Shown here: in pieces, positions 48,501-62,470 of the stretch | Layout: each line of letters begins with the position of its first letter | Position numbering within the stretch: the first letter of the stretch is position 1 | NCBI RefSeq assembly: GCF_949628215.1 | Contig: NC_134276.1 | Span: forward strand, 126,356,125 to 126,420,124 | Source: Phalacrocorax aristotelis | Lineage: Eukaryota; Chordata; Aves; Suliformes; Phalacrocoracidae | Direction of reading: 5' to 3' | DNA length: 64,000 nucleotides | Program-made: the position numbers and the translations under genes | The notes under the pieces: model-generated | The model's input: the letters and a program-made list of their open reading frames with translations, nothing else | Told to the model about the DNA's origin: nothing | Databases searched by the model: none

Positions 48501-51500
48501 ATAAAAACCCATAACGTCTTGTTAAAAGCAGTCAGCCTTAGGATACCACATGTTTTGAACCCTGGAACGTATGGTTTATTTTTAAAAATTTATTTTTTCT
48601 GTTGCTGCTACTAGTGGGCCTGTCATCACCCCATCTGTGTATTTCTGCCTTTCCTGTCCTTAGCCACAAAAGATAGGATTCCCATTTATGCAGTTTTTCC
48701 ATCCCATAGAATGCCTCAGTGTTAGCTGTGTGTTTATTGAAAAACCCAAGTGTCCTGCCCCCATTTACTGAGCATGTTGCATGGATACTAATGACTCTGC
48801 AGCCCTGATGTCAAGGAAGGTTTTTACAGTTTAGCAAGCCTGGCAGGCAGCTGTGCGCGGAAAAGGAAAACCAGAAAGAATGAAGATCCAAGATCACACT
48901 AAGAAAGCAGTGGAGAGAGCAGAGGACAAGCTTCAAAGCTAGGCAGCAACTTCTAGGCTCACCCAGGCAAAGTGGAATGAGAGAGCATGGCCTTGCCTAC
49001 CACAGCATAAATGCTGTGGCTGATGGACTGGCAGTTGATGGCAGGATGGAGGATACAAATTGCAACTCACCACTAAACCCTCCCTTCTCAGCACCTTCAC
49101 TTCTACCTTGGCTGGGAGGGTTTTCCTCTTCCTTTGGTTTTAAAAGTAGCATTTCTGATTGTGTTGGCAGCTCTCTCTTTCTTCCATGAGATACGACCCC
49201 CTTCTCCCTCTCTCTTGGAGTTTAAACTTGCTTATGAATGCTTATGCATTGCTGCTTCTACCTTTGTGATATTTAAAAATAAAATGTCCACTGTCTTGAT
49301 TTTAAATCAGAACAGTAAGCAGCTTCTTTATTTGTGGAAGTAAACAACCTTCTTTGGGTGTGTTTGTACATGATCAGTCAACAAATTACTTGCCTTACCC
49401 ATTGCAGTTCCACTTCTGCAATGGCCACATCTTAAACTGCTGCCTGCAGCACCCACTGTCAGCATGACACATCTGAGGTGGCAATGACAGTCCCAGATGT
49501 GTGAAGCCTGTCCCTCCAAGTCCAGAGTTTAGCTGTTAGCAAATTAGAGGCTTTGATGAAGAAGAGGAGAAGGAGCACGTTGGAGAGCTAGCCTAAGCAA
49601 TTGACTTCAGAAAGAGCTCATGTTTGTTTGGACCAGGTCTGCAAACTGCAGAAATGCCTTGGGTATGTTTGCCTCATTCATTTACTGTACAGGAAACATA
49701 TTATCAAAGATGTTTGACTCGTAAAACTGGGAATCTAGTACTTTTTTGGAAAGCTAGGCCCCTTGTGATGGCATCTCTAATTGGGTATCCAAAGTTGCTA
49801 GTAATTCATTATATTCTTCCTTATGTAAAACTCAGTCCTGCTTTTTCAGTCAGATGCAGAACCTCAGAAATCATACTGGGGATGTAGGATCATATTAGGG
49901 GTAAAAGCACCCATACTGAATCACACCTTGGAGTCTGCATTGCTGCCTATGGAGATTATATAGGTCAAGAGAAAGATTAGAGTCAGGGATGAGGACAAGG
50001 GCTGTGTGCTGCACTATGTGAATTCCAGATGTAAGCTGAAACCCTGTGCCCACAACCTTCTTTGGAGCTCAGACATCCCAGGTATCATCCTGCAGAGCAG
50101 GCATGGCATGCTGCATCGCTGGTATCCTCTGTAGAGCAACAGCTTGTTATGTTTTCCTTGGTTGCTGAACATTGTGCAGGCAGCTGTGTGAGGGAACACT
50201 TTCCCCCAGGGAATGCTGTGATATATATAAGGTACTGGGATGGGTGCTGGCAATGTCTATGGAGCTCTGTGATCTCAGATGATTTGAAGAGGAGAGAATT
50301 TTGTTTTGTCCCCAAAACCAGAAAAGGAAGAAGGAATTTGTAGGTACATTGTGGTACAATATGCAGCCTTGGTGGCCACAGATAGCTCTTCAGACATAGC
50401 GATTCTCTAATTAAAGGCAGAGTGGTTTAAGGAACATGTGATTCCAGCTTACTTGAAAGACTGTGAGAGAACAAAGCTAACTGTAAAAAAAAAGTCCCAA
50501 AATATCAACATGAACAGAACTGTTCAGGGGAGGGAGCAAAAATGTAGTAGCTACTTGTGACCAGCCACTGCGCAGGTTCAAGCTGAAGGAAGCAGCTATT
50601 GAAGAAGGAAATGGGAAGCCTGCAAGGGATAGCCCTACACCTCTTGAAACTGGCAGGTTTCAATAGCAGCCTGCAAGCAGTGAGGTGAACTGAGGACCTT
50701 CGCTGAGTCAACGCTGAATCTGTGGCATAATCTGTTACTGATGATGGGAGATACAGCTACCTGATTTACGTGGAGCAAACAGTGAAACCCCTCTGTGGTG
50801 TTTTCACTGGGTTCAGACTGCCTTCCTCAGACTATTTGCAGATGCCAGTGAGAATAAATGCCTAAAGACATCATCCACCTCCAGTGCTCTTCCTGTCAGT
50901 TGAACTAGGTGCTAGAGGGATTCCCAAGCATTCATAAGACTTAGTGTTTATAAAGAGCTTGGAAGAGGCAAATGGGAAGGCTACAGAATGTGAATAAGTA
51001 ATAACCCAAGAAGATTCTGTGGCTCTTCTTTGGAGGAACATTTTGAGAGCTTCTCCTCTTTGGAGGAGCCACTGAAGATACATATTCACAGCGCAAATCT
51101 CCTAGTTTGTGATGGTATCAATTAACATATTGAGTGATGCAAGTGAGAATGAGCAAGAAGAGAGTAGCTTCTCATTTGCCTGGTGTACTGTTCAGTTGAG
51201 CTGGCTAGCTGAAATAACTCAGACATATCTGAGATCCTCTTTCATTTTACTTGTTCTTTTTCAGGACAAGGGTGAGTTCTGGAGGAAATGGAACCATCTG
51301 TTAAATCATGACATCTGATAGAAAATCCATCCTTTCTCTTGGTTTACTACCTGGGCAAAAAGTTTAACTGTGTGTGATGCTGGATTGCTTTGTGAACTAC
51401 TTCAGCAGGCCAAGCCAAGCTGGTCTTCCAGCACCCTGAGTTTATGTCCTTACTGTGGCTTCCTGCCAGCATCCTCTCCATTGAACTGTATTTACATTAG

Positions 51501-52699
51501 CACTGTAAAACATTACTTCATTCAAGTGTCTGAAATGAAGCACTCACTCACTCCGTGCACTTAGTTCTTGATTGTTGCCAGATGGTGAGACGTTAGCTGA
51601 TTGCTTTTCCCAGCCAGGCCCCGCCATTCTGAATATGAGAATTAAAGCCACTGATTCACTGAGGCTGTTCAGGTTCCAGTGTTGGTTTTAGTTGTCTGTA
51701 GCTGGTATAAATGCAAAATATTGGGCAATTAATTTCTTCAACCAAGATTGAAAGATAAATCCTTCATTTGAGAGATAAATGCCTTGGGCATCAGATCTTG
51801 GCATCCTTGAGTCTATATACTGGTAAGTGATCTGGATGATGGTTCTCTGCATTTCAGTCTGTTTTTTCTTCTGTAACTTTCAACTCTCTTTACAAAGTGG
51901 AAGTATTTTCATTTTATGGAAGGCAGAAATGGAGGGAGAAAGAGGCAGATCATATTGTCGAACCTGGTATAGATCCTTATGTGAAACTTCTCTAGTCTGC
52001 TGGATCAATGGGATGGTCCTAAGGTCTCTCACTGACCAAACGATAACAGCTTCTATAGGAATGAAAGATAAAGGAGATGTGACTCTTAGTGTGCTTTGAT
52101 ACTCAGGCTGTATTACTTCTGAGTAAAAACTTTAGAATGGAATAAAAGTTACACGTTCTTCTAGATGTTCTAAAATGGCTAGCTGAAGGGCAAGCCTTGC
52201 TCTGTTTATTTCAAGAGAAGGTTTGAATAAGATTTTTATTCTTTAATTTCAATGAATACAACTAAATTGCTGTTACTGCCTTGTGTCATACCGTACTCCC
52301 AAAAGGCATGGGGACTTTGCTAGCTCACAACAATCAGAAAGCAAAACCATCTGGTACTATGACCAAAAATAGGTGAATGATAACAGCTGATGAATGGAAT
52401 ATGTATTTTAACTCATATTTATGAATAAAGTACATCACCCTACCTGGAAGTTAAAAAAAAAAAGACATTTTATGTTTTTTTATGGTTTTAACACTAAGAA
52501 ATATGTGAGAATTAATTTAAGAAGAATAATTGTTAAATAGTTTGGAAATTAGATTTTTCGTAGAAGTGTCCCTGTTTTGGAACACTTAGTTACCTCGGTG
52601 TTAACATGCAGACTGGGGTATGGCAAAACTTCTCCCACAGTAATCAATTTCTGGTTCAAAACACAGATCTTGGTGTCAGGAGCATTTCGCCTCCTGGCT
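45561..52699. other. Intergenic region
   Basis: No exon, RNA gene or clear transposon is recognised over these 7 kb. A weak MIR-like appearance around 48110-48240 is too poor to call. Confidence 0.5.
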
Positions 52700-52855
52700 T
52701 AGTGGCCCTTGCTTCAAAAAGGGCAATAGCACTTACCACACAACATCAGGATGTTGGGGCTATGTGAAGTGCCTTAAGATGCTTGGATACAAGGTTTGAA
52801 GGAAGCTATAAGCACTGCTATCACTCTTAGTATTATTGCTGCAGTTTTATTCTTT
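52700..52855 (+). mobile_element. MIR-like SINE relic
   Basis: CAATAGCACTTACCACACAA, then GATGTTGGGGCTATGTGAAG and TGCCTTAAGATGCTTGGATA followed by GGAAGCTATAAGCACTGCTA resemble the 3' half of MIR-type SINEs (AATAGTACCTACCTCATAGG, then a GTTGTGAGGATTAAATG-type stretch ending in repeated ATT). Identified by eye only. Confidence 0.5.
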
Positions 52856-55800
52856 CCTCATTCTTGATTTGCTCAGATTTTATCTTCAGTCTGTAGAAAC
52901 CACAAGCAAAGAATAAGGAAATGTTTCAATAGCATTGCAGAAAGCAAGCAAAGGAGGTATGTGGGGGGGGCTGTAAGGATGGTCAGCAATGACAATGACT
53001 CGCACTCCCTTCTTCCCTAGGGGAAAAACAACCCACAGAAAAACCCAAAAAGAACTTTCTCCATTACTGCTGTCGTACCTACCAGTGGAGTAGTGATATT
53101 CATCAGGGCCTCTGTAAAAAATCCTCCAGGGTTTGGCGAAAAAAAACCAACCAAAACAAACCTAAGAGAAATTAATGGTAACTTGTTGTTTTACATTTGC
53201 TATATGGGTGTTTGCATCTTCATGGGAAGAAACCATTTGCACAAACCAAAACCACTGGTCAGCTGCAGTCTTTCCTAGAGGTACCTCACTGGAGGTGAAG
53301 CCAGCCTCTCTCTCCTGGGCATCCCGGCAGCTGCTGCTCTCTCCCCTATTCAAACAGTTTCCAAATGCTGTGAGCCTGATTGAGGGTGACTTTACCTTAC
53401 TGAAGCTGGTCTCTCTTTCTGAATCTTGAACATACCAGCTCTCCTACATGCTGGCAGAAAATAGATCCTGCCTTTCATATTACCTGATACAGGTCTGGGG
53501 GACCATGCTGGCACTGGAGGGATTCTCTTGGAGAAAGTGCAGGTGACATGAGTGGGGATGCATTTAAACTTGCCTGGGAACTTGGCCTTATTTCTAGTGA
53601 AGAGTATATTGACTTCTTTTGTCTTCAGGGTCATGGCTTGTCATCAATGAGAGAACATTAAAGACTCTGGAAGTCTGTGTTGGATCTGTCAAAGAATGTG
53701 AACAGTTCTATTTATTTATTCTCCCCTCCCTTCTCTTTGGTGTAGATTAGAGGTAGAAGTCTCCGGAGAGTGGATTGCTCATTAAGATTCCCAATACCTC
53801 CCGGTATGCAGAGGCTGGGATTACCACATGAAGGGCATCCTGCTATTTTTGCCTCTGGTCCAGTCCCTTTGAAGGGACCCTGGAACACTTTACAATCGTG
53901 CAGATTTATGAGCACTGTGCAGCCTGCCAGAGCCTTTCTGACATACTCCTGTGAACTAATTATGGGAAACTGCCCCAGGCCTCTGTCATTAAAAATACAT
54001 TCTTAGCATTTCATGAACAAAGCTTAGCTTCCTCCTTCTCTTCCTATAGGATATGATCTGTTTCCTGACAGATGTTTATCTTAAAACATCAAGTGATTGT
54101 TTTTGAGGAAAGTAAGTGAATAAAAGAATAGTGTGTCACCTAGGATGAGTCACAATGTGAATCCTGAACTCTCAGCATGATCTGAACTTCTCTGGTGCCC
54201 AAGGAAATTGCTTTTTAATATTTTTAGTTTGTTTAAATTCATCATAATTAGAGACTGGGCATATTAAGTTCTGTAGTTTGTCATCAAGCCTTCCTTTTCA
54301 ACACTGCCTTAAAATGGCTTTTGCCCAAAAGCCATTACCCATCCACTGGCTATTTGGGCACCTGAACGAATTGAGTTGATCCATCCAACTGCTTGCGCCT
54401 TGCTGGCTTGTAAGCGCTACAACACAGGGTGCCAGGAAAGGCAGACAGATATAGAATAAACAAGAATGGCTATTGGCAGGAGCAGAGCGCTGGCTCATGT
54501 AGGCAGATAAACACAACGTGTTTTGGCTGACTGAATTGCATGTGTGATCCCAGGCCCCTGGAGTGCAGGGCTGGCTGTGCGCGCATGGGCTGTGTGTGCC
54601 TGAAGCTGACTCAGAGGTTACAAATGCAGATATAGATGTTCTTGACGTGCACATCATAAACAGTGCCCTTGGAAACACTTGTTCCCTGGCTAGGCAAGGA
54701 GCACAGGGACTAGGTGGAACAGGGAGACCGAATTCAATTTGTAGTCTTACAATCTGTCCCTATGAAGTGAGACTGAGGCACCTTCTGGATCAGTCAGGTG
54801 GTGAGGCTATCACCATTTACCTGATTATCTCAGGCCATCTGAGCTGCCATAACTGTGTATGCTTCAGGGTGCCTAACTTATTAATTACTGTATTAGAGCT
54901 CCTCAGTGAAAAGCCTGACATACGTCATTAACCTGAGCTGTAACTTGCTAGTATTTAGTCAGTGGGCAGGGTGCGTGTAGGAACTTCAGCTTCTCACTGC
55001 TCTGCATGTGGATGGTGTCAACTGGGGTCCTAAATCCTATTAGGACCTGCACTCCTATGTACGTTTTAGATGTAATGTGTAAGTGCAAGTGCTTACACAG
55101 ATTTTGATTTTAAAGGATCTTAAAATCCTGGGGTGGTGTTCTTCCCAAGGCTTTTAGTTTGTGTGTAGGTCAAACACCAGATGATCTGCTACAGCACAAG
55201 GCTTTGAACTGGTCCCTGAAATTCTACAGCAATCTTCCTGCTATAAGGTTTTGAGCTGCCAAGTAAAATGCACTGGGAAAAATAATATGCAGAAGGATGC
55301 CCATATTTTCCATCTGTTAATGATTAAGACCAAAGATTCCAGAAGAATAGGCTTATCTGTTTTGTGATAGTGTTGTTACTCAAGTTCTGATTTAAATCCC
55401 CCCTAACCTCCCCCGGCCACTTCCCCCCTGCCCAGTATCTTACAAGGGATCTAGGTTAGCAATGGAGGCTGGACCACAACAGGATGCTTACCATGCAGTC
55501 TGCTGCTGCTGCACAGATCTTTTTTTTTTCCGCCTGCAAATGATCGGTCTGAAATTCTCCCACAGAGTGATATCAAAGCAGGAAGAGAACCTGAAGAACA
55601 CCCTCCTCCTCCTGCCACACACACAGAAGAGGAAACACCGAGAAGTCTTCTGTGGGGTGAAGATTTCAAGTGGCAGAAGGCATCTTACAAATGCTGCTGG
55701 AGATGGGAGGAGCTGCAGAGAGGAGTCAGTGAGAAAAAGGGCATTGAGAGATAAGGTGAAGGGACATTGAGGGAAGTGCTGGTACATGTCTAGGCAAATT

Positions 55801-57429
55801 GAGGTGGGTTTAGAGAAGAATCGCAGGGCTTTCTTGCCTGTATGTCATCCCATGAGGAGGTGTGGAGTACAGGAGAGCCCTTTGCTAAAACAGATGGTGG
55901 TTATCTGATTTCCATCAACTGAAGCTCTGGCTGTTGACCTGATAGTTTTCTACTCACTCTTGGTGTTGGTGTAAAAGACTAAAGAAACAGGGGAGCAGAG
56001 AATCAGGCTGTGAGCCCATGGGAGTACTGGAGAAACAGCACAGCACAATCCCTAGTTTGAAATGGGTGAGGCAGTAATTGAGGTGTATGGGGTGGGGAGC
56101 AATGTGGTCAAGTAAAGAATTGGTGGAATTACCTGTCTCTTTGTGCATGTGGCTATTCTGGATATTTTTCCTTTTCTCAGCAGCACAGTTTGGATCTGAG
56201 CCTATTCCAGACAATCCTAGCTTTCTACTTCCTTATTTCCCGTAGTAAAGGTTGAATAAAATCAAATGATAAACAAACTGTGAGCTCAAACTTTCCTTTA
56301 GGACTTAGATGAAAACCACTCTCTCCTTCCCCCCTGCCTGTCCCCATCTCCCATGTGTCCCCCCACCTCAATTTCTCACACTCTTCCAGCTGGTTCTGTA
56401 AATGATTCTAGGCTTTGTTCCTGAAAGCTAGTGCTGATAGATGGCACCAGCAAGGGACTCAGTGAACTCCTACAGCAGAATGGGGCAGAGCTGATGCATC
56501 CGTGTGATTTTTCTGGAAGGGGAAAATGAGGGAGGGGAGTAGGCTACCCCTGCAGCTGGGGTTCACCACTGTGTAAGACAGTGCCAAACAAAAAACTTAG
56601 CTCAGATCCCAGAAAAAATAAGGAATTTTAATGGGCTTTGGAGTGGCTGATAAACATGCCACAGGGACTCCATTCTGCAAGATTTTCTGATTCACCCTAC
56701 CCTCCAAACCCCTCACCTGCAAATAAACATAAGCCAAACCAGGCTTAAAATAGATGAGGCTGAAAAGGTTTACAAGTAGCATCCTCTGTGGACCTAAAAG
56801 ATGGCGTGACACAGGAATTTTTTTATGTTTGCTTTTTGATACAAAGTTGTGTGATACAACAGTACTGCCTCCTGCTCCGAGCCAGCATGGCAGGTACCAG
56901 ATTGAAGGGCTTTTCCACTATGCTCCTTTGCACAGGACGGACATGCTTTTTTGCTATGCCCTTGCTTCACAGGGGGACTGTGTGTGTGCCTGTGATCTGA
57001 TATCTTCATGCTGCTGCTTCATCAGCATCAAAAAAAGCATTTTAGTGCCACTAAAGCTTATGAGCCACAGGCTCCTTCACTCCAGCTTTTCCACTGGTAG
57101 GGTACTGACTGCTTTGCAGAGACAGGGGAAGAGCTACCTTATTAATGACTTCTTTGTGAAAGCTTGAACTGATGAAACAGTCAATGCTGCAGCCTCTTTC
57201 ATCTACTTCTGCTCCAGAAGAAACCAAAGGTAGAAACAGTATATTTGGTCTCACCTAATCAATCTCTGGCAGTATGGAATAACTCCTGCTAATCTACTGC
57301 TGATACTGAATTTGTTGTATTTCTTACAGTACAAGTGCTCTCTCTTCTTTGTAAGACTACTCCGCACCCTAACAGATGTCTATTGGATGTACTGCACTGT
57401 CAGTAAGATGTAGGCAAACATGAAAGAGT
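52856..57429. other. Intergenic region
   Basis: Nothing coding is supported. CCTCC-rich and poly-T low-complexity segments occur around 55398-55432 and 55518-55530. ORFs up to 137 codons (for example 56754-57167) have no domain-like pattern or conserved motif I recognise. Confidence 0.5.
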
Positions 57430-57830
57430 CACCATTGGAGCAACCAAAGTGATAAGAGGGTTAGAAAACATTAACTGTTAAAAAAGGCTGAGAGAATCAG
57501 TTTTGTTTAGTCTAGAAAAGAGAACCTGGCAGGAGTAAAGGTGGGAAACGTGATAGTCCTCAGACATTTCTCAGGGTGTTACAGGTAGGATAATGATCAA
57601 TTCTATGGGTCAGGATGCGGTAAGGTAAGAAGAAATTGACCTAAGTTCAGCAAAGAAGATCTGTAAGAAAGGAAGAAAAAAACCATCCCAAAACTCTTTC
57701 TAGCGGTAACAATAGTTGAGCAATGGCTGTCTAGGGACTTGCAGAATTATTGCTCTTAGGAGGTTCATGAGAAGGCTGGATAGGTGGAAACTAGAGAAAG
57801 GGGATCCCAGAATTTCCCTGCTTTTCCACA
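57430..57830 (+). mobile_element. Old CR1 LINE fragment, 3' region
   Basis: The order of blocks follows CR1: AAGTGATAAGAGGGTTAGAA (near 57449), AGGCTGAGAGAATCAGTTTT (near 57485), TAGTCTAGAAAAGAGAACCT, GGATAATGATCAATTCTATG (near 57588), CTCTTTCTAGCGGTAACAAT and CATGAGAAGGCTGGATAGGT. Family counterparts encode the KMIRGLE / RLRELGLFSLEKRR region and the tail. The frame is destroyed. Borders approximate. Confidence 0.8.
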
Positions 57831-60800
57831 GTCACTTTTGTGTATCGCCACCAATACAATTTCTGTGTTTAGTCTTGACTAGTTTCAGCTGGTTACAATC
57901 ATCTGTCTTTTCATCTTCTTCCACTTCCCCCCCACCCCTCACTGCATTTAGCTGTTTTCCTGTATCATCCTCTTGAGCTGTTGCATATTGTCAGATCAAA
58001 AGACTGGGTGGTTGTAGACCCAAATGGTCCTTTTTCTATAACTGTACTACATGAAATTTGTACTTTTTTTCTTTTTTGGTAGAGGAACAAAGCTCAGATT
58101 TTAGCCTGCTTTTTTTTGGCATCCAGCATGGCAAGGTTCTTTTCTGTCACTGGAACCCCAAAGGATGCTACAGGAGAAATAGCCCATACAACAGTAATAA
58201 TGGTTACTCTCACTCTTCCACAAATAACTTGGTTCTGTCTGTGGCTGCAGTTAGGCATTAAAGCAAGACTGGAATGTTTGGTGTATTGAGCTGGATGCAA
58301 TATTGCCTCTAATCTATGGCAGGATGACTGCAATATGGTAGGTACAATGTGTTTCAGTTGAAGGGACCATGGCCGATTATCTACTGCTGCACAAGGAACA
58401 CATGTGATGTTTTATAAGTATTCACCAGAGAGCAGCAGGTTGGCAGTAGGATCTCATATTTTGGAAGAATACATTGAGCTACATACTAATTCTTGCAGGT
58501 TTGAATGACTGTAACTAGTCTGTTTTGAAAGGAATCCACTGAAGACACATGATGCAGCCAGACCTCATGTCAGCTGACCTACGTTAGCTGCCCAATGAGG
58601 CAGGACCAGCATCCTGTAAGACACTGTGAGATCAGCCCCCAACCCTGAATGAAGCAGAAGGAGGCAACAGGAGCAAAGTAATGGTCTTTGAGCAAGCCAC
58701 AATCATCCTGTGCTTGACTTTCCAGAGGCATTACTGTATCTAATGAGGAAGAAAAGGCTGAGTCCCTCCTCTGTCTGTACAGGAGCACATGCTGCTCCTG
58801 CATTAACATCCAGATTTACAACCCACACATCATCATGTAGCACAGCAGAAAATGCAGCCTATGTTCCCTGTGGGGAAGCTGGCAGCTCTCAGGAACCTCC
58901 TCCAGGACCTCCTTGATCCCTGCCTGCAGTCGGGCAGCCAGCCCAGGGCCCTGCTAGCAGGTCCCCACTCCTTAGCCTGGGGCTGCGACTCTCCCAGTGT
59001 CCCAGGCACTGACTGTCCTGGGGCTAGAGCTCTTGTGGGAGCATTGTAGCCCAGCAGGCACTGGGACTATCCCTTCAGGGGAGTGATGTCTGGCTGGAGG
59101 ATGTGTGTGCTGAGGTCTTGAAACACCTCCATGTCTAAAAGCCAATATCCTCAAGCTGAGGCAATTCAGAAGTTAAGGGTTGTTTCTGAAGGTTGAATTG
59201 TGACATTTTAAAGGGCACTGAGACTCAGCCAGCGCACAACCTGGTGGTGTGCCCAGCCTGTTACAACCAGTTGTGCCATCCCTGGGAGGCTGTGGGCAAA
59301 CCCAGCAGCTCAGCTCAGCTCTGCTACTGGCTCTGCTGGCCCCTACACAGCTGTCCCTGCTGTAAGGGGCAGGGTGGAAGCACCTCCAGGCACAGCCTGG
59401 ACTTCATCCCCAGGATAGGATAAAGTTGTTATAAGCCTTCATCTCACTCAACTTCTGTCAGAGCTAGTGGCAGAAGATGCAAAGATGATGAGGGAAACAT
59501 CAGGCCCCCTACCTTAATGTATGTAGGCATTGTTTGGCGGTGATGGAGAGTCAGGTCCAGTGACCTATGCAGAGATTTCGATGGGGGAGTATCTGGCACC
59601 TGGTGATGGCTGCTCCACTTGGCTTGAACTGCCTCTGCCTGAGTTGTGCCATTTAGTAAGAGCAATGGTCAAGATTTGGCAAAGTGTTTGGTTTTGAGGC
59701 TTATGTGTAGAAAATGCGGGGAACATGACTTCTCGTAATTAAGCCCTTTTTAAAGCATTGTATGTATGGTCTCTTTGCTCTGTCTCTTCTCTGGAGTCCT
59801 CTAGAGGTATAAGCCCTTCTATGGTGCTTCCTCCTCCACTTTCAGTTTCCCACCACCACTGAGGTATTTACCAGCTGCCATGCAATTATGTGGTTTTTCA
59901 GACTTTTCAGTCAGTGAGACAGTAGGAAGAAACTGGGATTGAAGTTAGCCTGTAGAATGTTGATGACATTTTCCACTACTATGTTTTAGACCATGCTGGC
60001 TCAAGCCATCTTGCATCTAACCAGAGTTATTGCAGACAAGGCAAACTTTGATCTCTCCAAAAGCGCAGAAGTGTATGTCTGCTGTAATGTGATGTCTCTT
60101 CTATTATTGTTGAGCTTGGAACACAATAACATCTTATAGAGGGCTTTGGAGTTTAGACTACAGCCCTTTTATTTATTTTGCTGGAGCACTGTCCCATAAG
60201 GAAAATCCTAGGCTGGGTTTAAAGAGCCAGACAATGGAGCAGCCGTCACATTTAGATGTTGCTTTTGAAACAATACCCTAATGCTACATCACTTTGCTCT
60301 GCTGGGTTCTGCTTCTGCTTGCCAATGGCAGAAATCACAAGATCAGAATTAGTGAAAGGGCTTTAGTAATGTTTAGTGCAAAGCATGTTGAAAATGAAAA
60401 CACCAGCTCAACTCTGCTGAAAAAGCAGCTTGCTGGTTCCTAGGTTTCTTCTTGACCGGTGGATAGAGGCATTACCTCACACTCAGTATGGAGACGGGCA
60501 GTGGATTGTGCGTCTCAGACTTTTGCGAGAAAAAAGTAATGTTACACTTAGAGTGAGTATTAATAGTGCCAAATGTATGTCAAATATTCAGACCATCTAT
60601 TACTGCTGAATGGGGCTTGAGACTCACAGTATTTATAGAAAAGAAAGAGAAGTGTCTAGTCTTACTGTCTATGAAAATAACCTTAAAACATTTTCTGAGT
60701 CTGCAGATAGCCCAAAATAACAGCTTAAAAATGTATGACTTGCTGTGTTTATACTTGATGGATTTTCAATGATAAAATGAAAAAAAGATTGGTATTTTTT

Positions 60801-62359
60801 ACAAACATATTTTGTTGAAAAAGTTGTTCTTGAAAAACATTTTCTAGTGAAAAATTCTGATACTGTTTGCTTGCTCTATTTGCCAAGCTTCTCCCTCCTC
60901 CTCCTGCTCCAAGTTTTTAAAAATACAAAACCAGTAAATATAAACAGGTAAAATCAGCTGTGCATTGCAGAGGGGTTTTGGACGAATAACCTTTTCATTT
61001 ATTAAAAAAATATGGAAACCATGATTGAAATTGGCAAATGGAAAAAACCTGGAAAAACATTGAAAAGCAACACACTCAAAATTTATTCTCTAAAGTGAGC
61101 TTTCAGTTCTCATTAGACTGATTAGAGCAATTTAGATAACAGTTTTGTTGATGGTTTCCCTGGGATATCATGCATCTCTTATGGATTGCTTAATATCTTG
61201 GATATCTTAAAGGACTTACATGGCACTTAAGCATCTCTGTTAAACTTGCCAGATCTCACTTGCTTTCTTAAAATCAGTGACTTTCAGTGAAATCTTGTGC
61301 AAGGATTTTGAAAACTGAAGCTGTGTGTGTATCTATCTGTATATATCTGTCGAAGATAGATAGTAAGATACTAGAGAAAAGGAGATTCTGCATTATTTAT
61401 TAATTTCCTGATGAATCCATTGACAATTTTAGTACTTTTCTATATTTGTGAACTACTTGAGAACTCTCTGTCACATCAGATCGCTGCAAAACCTGGGAAT
61501 CTTGCCATGAAAATTAGGGCTAGTTTGACATGGATTACATGCATTTTTGCTAGTAATTACAGGAACAGCACATTTGGTGAGCTGGCATTTGATGTGTATA
61601 CAAGTATGGCAGGTCAAGCAGGGTAACAGAAGGTACCGGGAGCAGCTCTTTTGTCCAAGTTTGCTTTTTAAGGGGCCAAGTCAGCAATAACAGACCAAAC
61701 TAAAAGTCTAACTCTAAAGCGGAACAGCCAAGACTGCATGGGATAGCCCACCTAATTGCTTAAATCTTTCTTACTGATTACTGCTTTTGGATTAAGCTCT
61801 GTTTTTGTTATGAGCATGAATGAAGTTTCTGAGCCCTTGCTCTGAATATGGAACAACAGCCCTGCTTATGTGCAGCTGCTAAGGTCCATTTAAAACCTAG
61901 TTTGTGCACTGGGATATTCTATTGGATAAACTGAGAAATATCAGGTAATGACAGAACTAAAAACATAACACACACTCAGGGGCAAAGCAAAGGCTGTGGA
62001 TCCAACTGGAGGGCTGAAATGACTAACTTCTGGGTGATTAACTGTGTGGCCTTTGAAAAGTCCACACTGCAGGAGCCTCACATCTTCAAGATTTTTGTGA
62101 GATACCAAGAGTGTAGGTCTATGTGGTCTTTTTACAGAATAATTCAAAGCCTGGAAACCTTACCTTTGGGATAGAGATATAAAAGGCTTAATCTATTCAT
62201 TTTAGCAAGGGGAAGGTGAAGAGGTGGCTTGGTCAGAGCCCACAAGACTTTAGTATGGTAGAAGGTTTCTGGGAACAAAAAACTCGTTTATGCAGCAGAG
62301 AGAGGCATAATAAACCCTGCACCTGGAAGCTGCAACTAAGTTTATACAGATGGGAATCG
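57831..62359. other. Intergenic region with a GC-richer patch at about 58840-59430
   Basis: The patch is richer in G+C than its surroundings, with CAGCTCAGCTCAGCTCTG-like repeats, but no splice-bounded conserved exon could be identified. A short GATA-repeat inverted pair is at 61330-61362. Nothing else is recognised. Confidence 0.45.
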
Positions 62360-62364
62360 AGGTG

Positions 62365-62470
62365 CAAAATCATGGGCTTGAGGCAGGAATCACTGGCAGA
62401 AATTCTATGCCTTGTGTTACACTGGAGATCAGACTAGGTCATCACAACCAGCACTCTTGGCTTTGAAAGC
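62365..62470 (+). mobile_element. CR1/L3-type LINE 3'-end relic
   Basis: AGGCAGGAATCACTGGCAGA followed by AATTCTATGCCTTGTGTTAC and GGAGATCAGACTAGGTCATC matches the widespread amniote repeat end (AATTCTATGGCCTGTGTTAT, then GAGGTCAGACTAGATGATCA). Family assignment is approximate. Confidence 0.55.

Noticed and set aside
54298..57167. ORFs of 120-137 codons in the intergenic region
   Set aside because: No motif, no codon-like conservation pattern, no splice or promoter context; consistent with chance.
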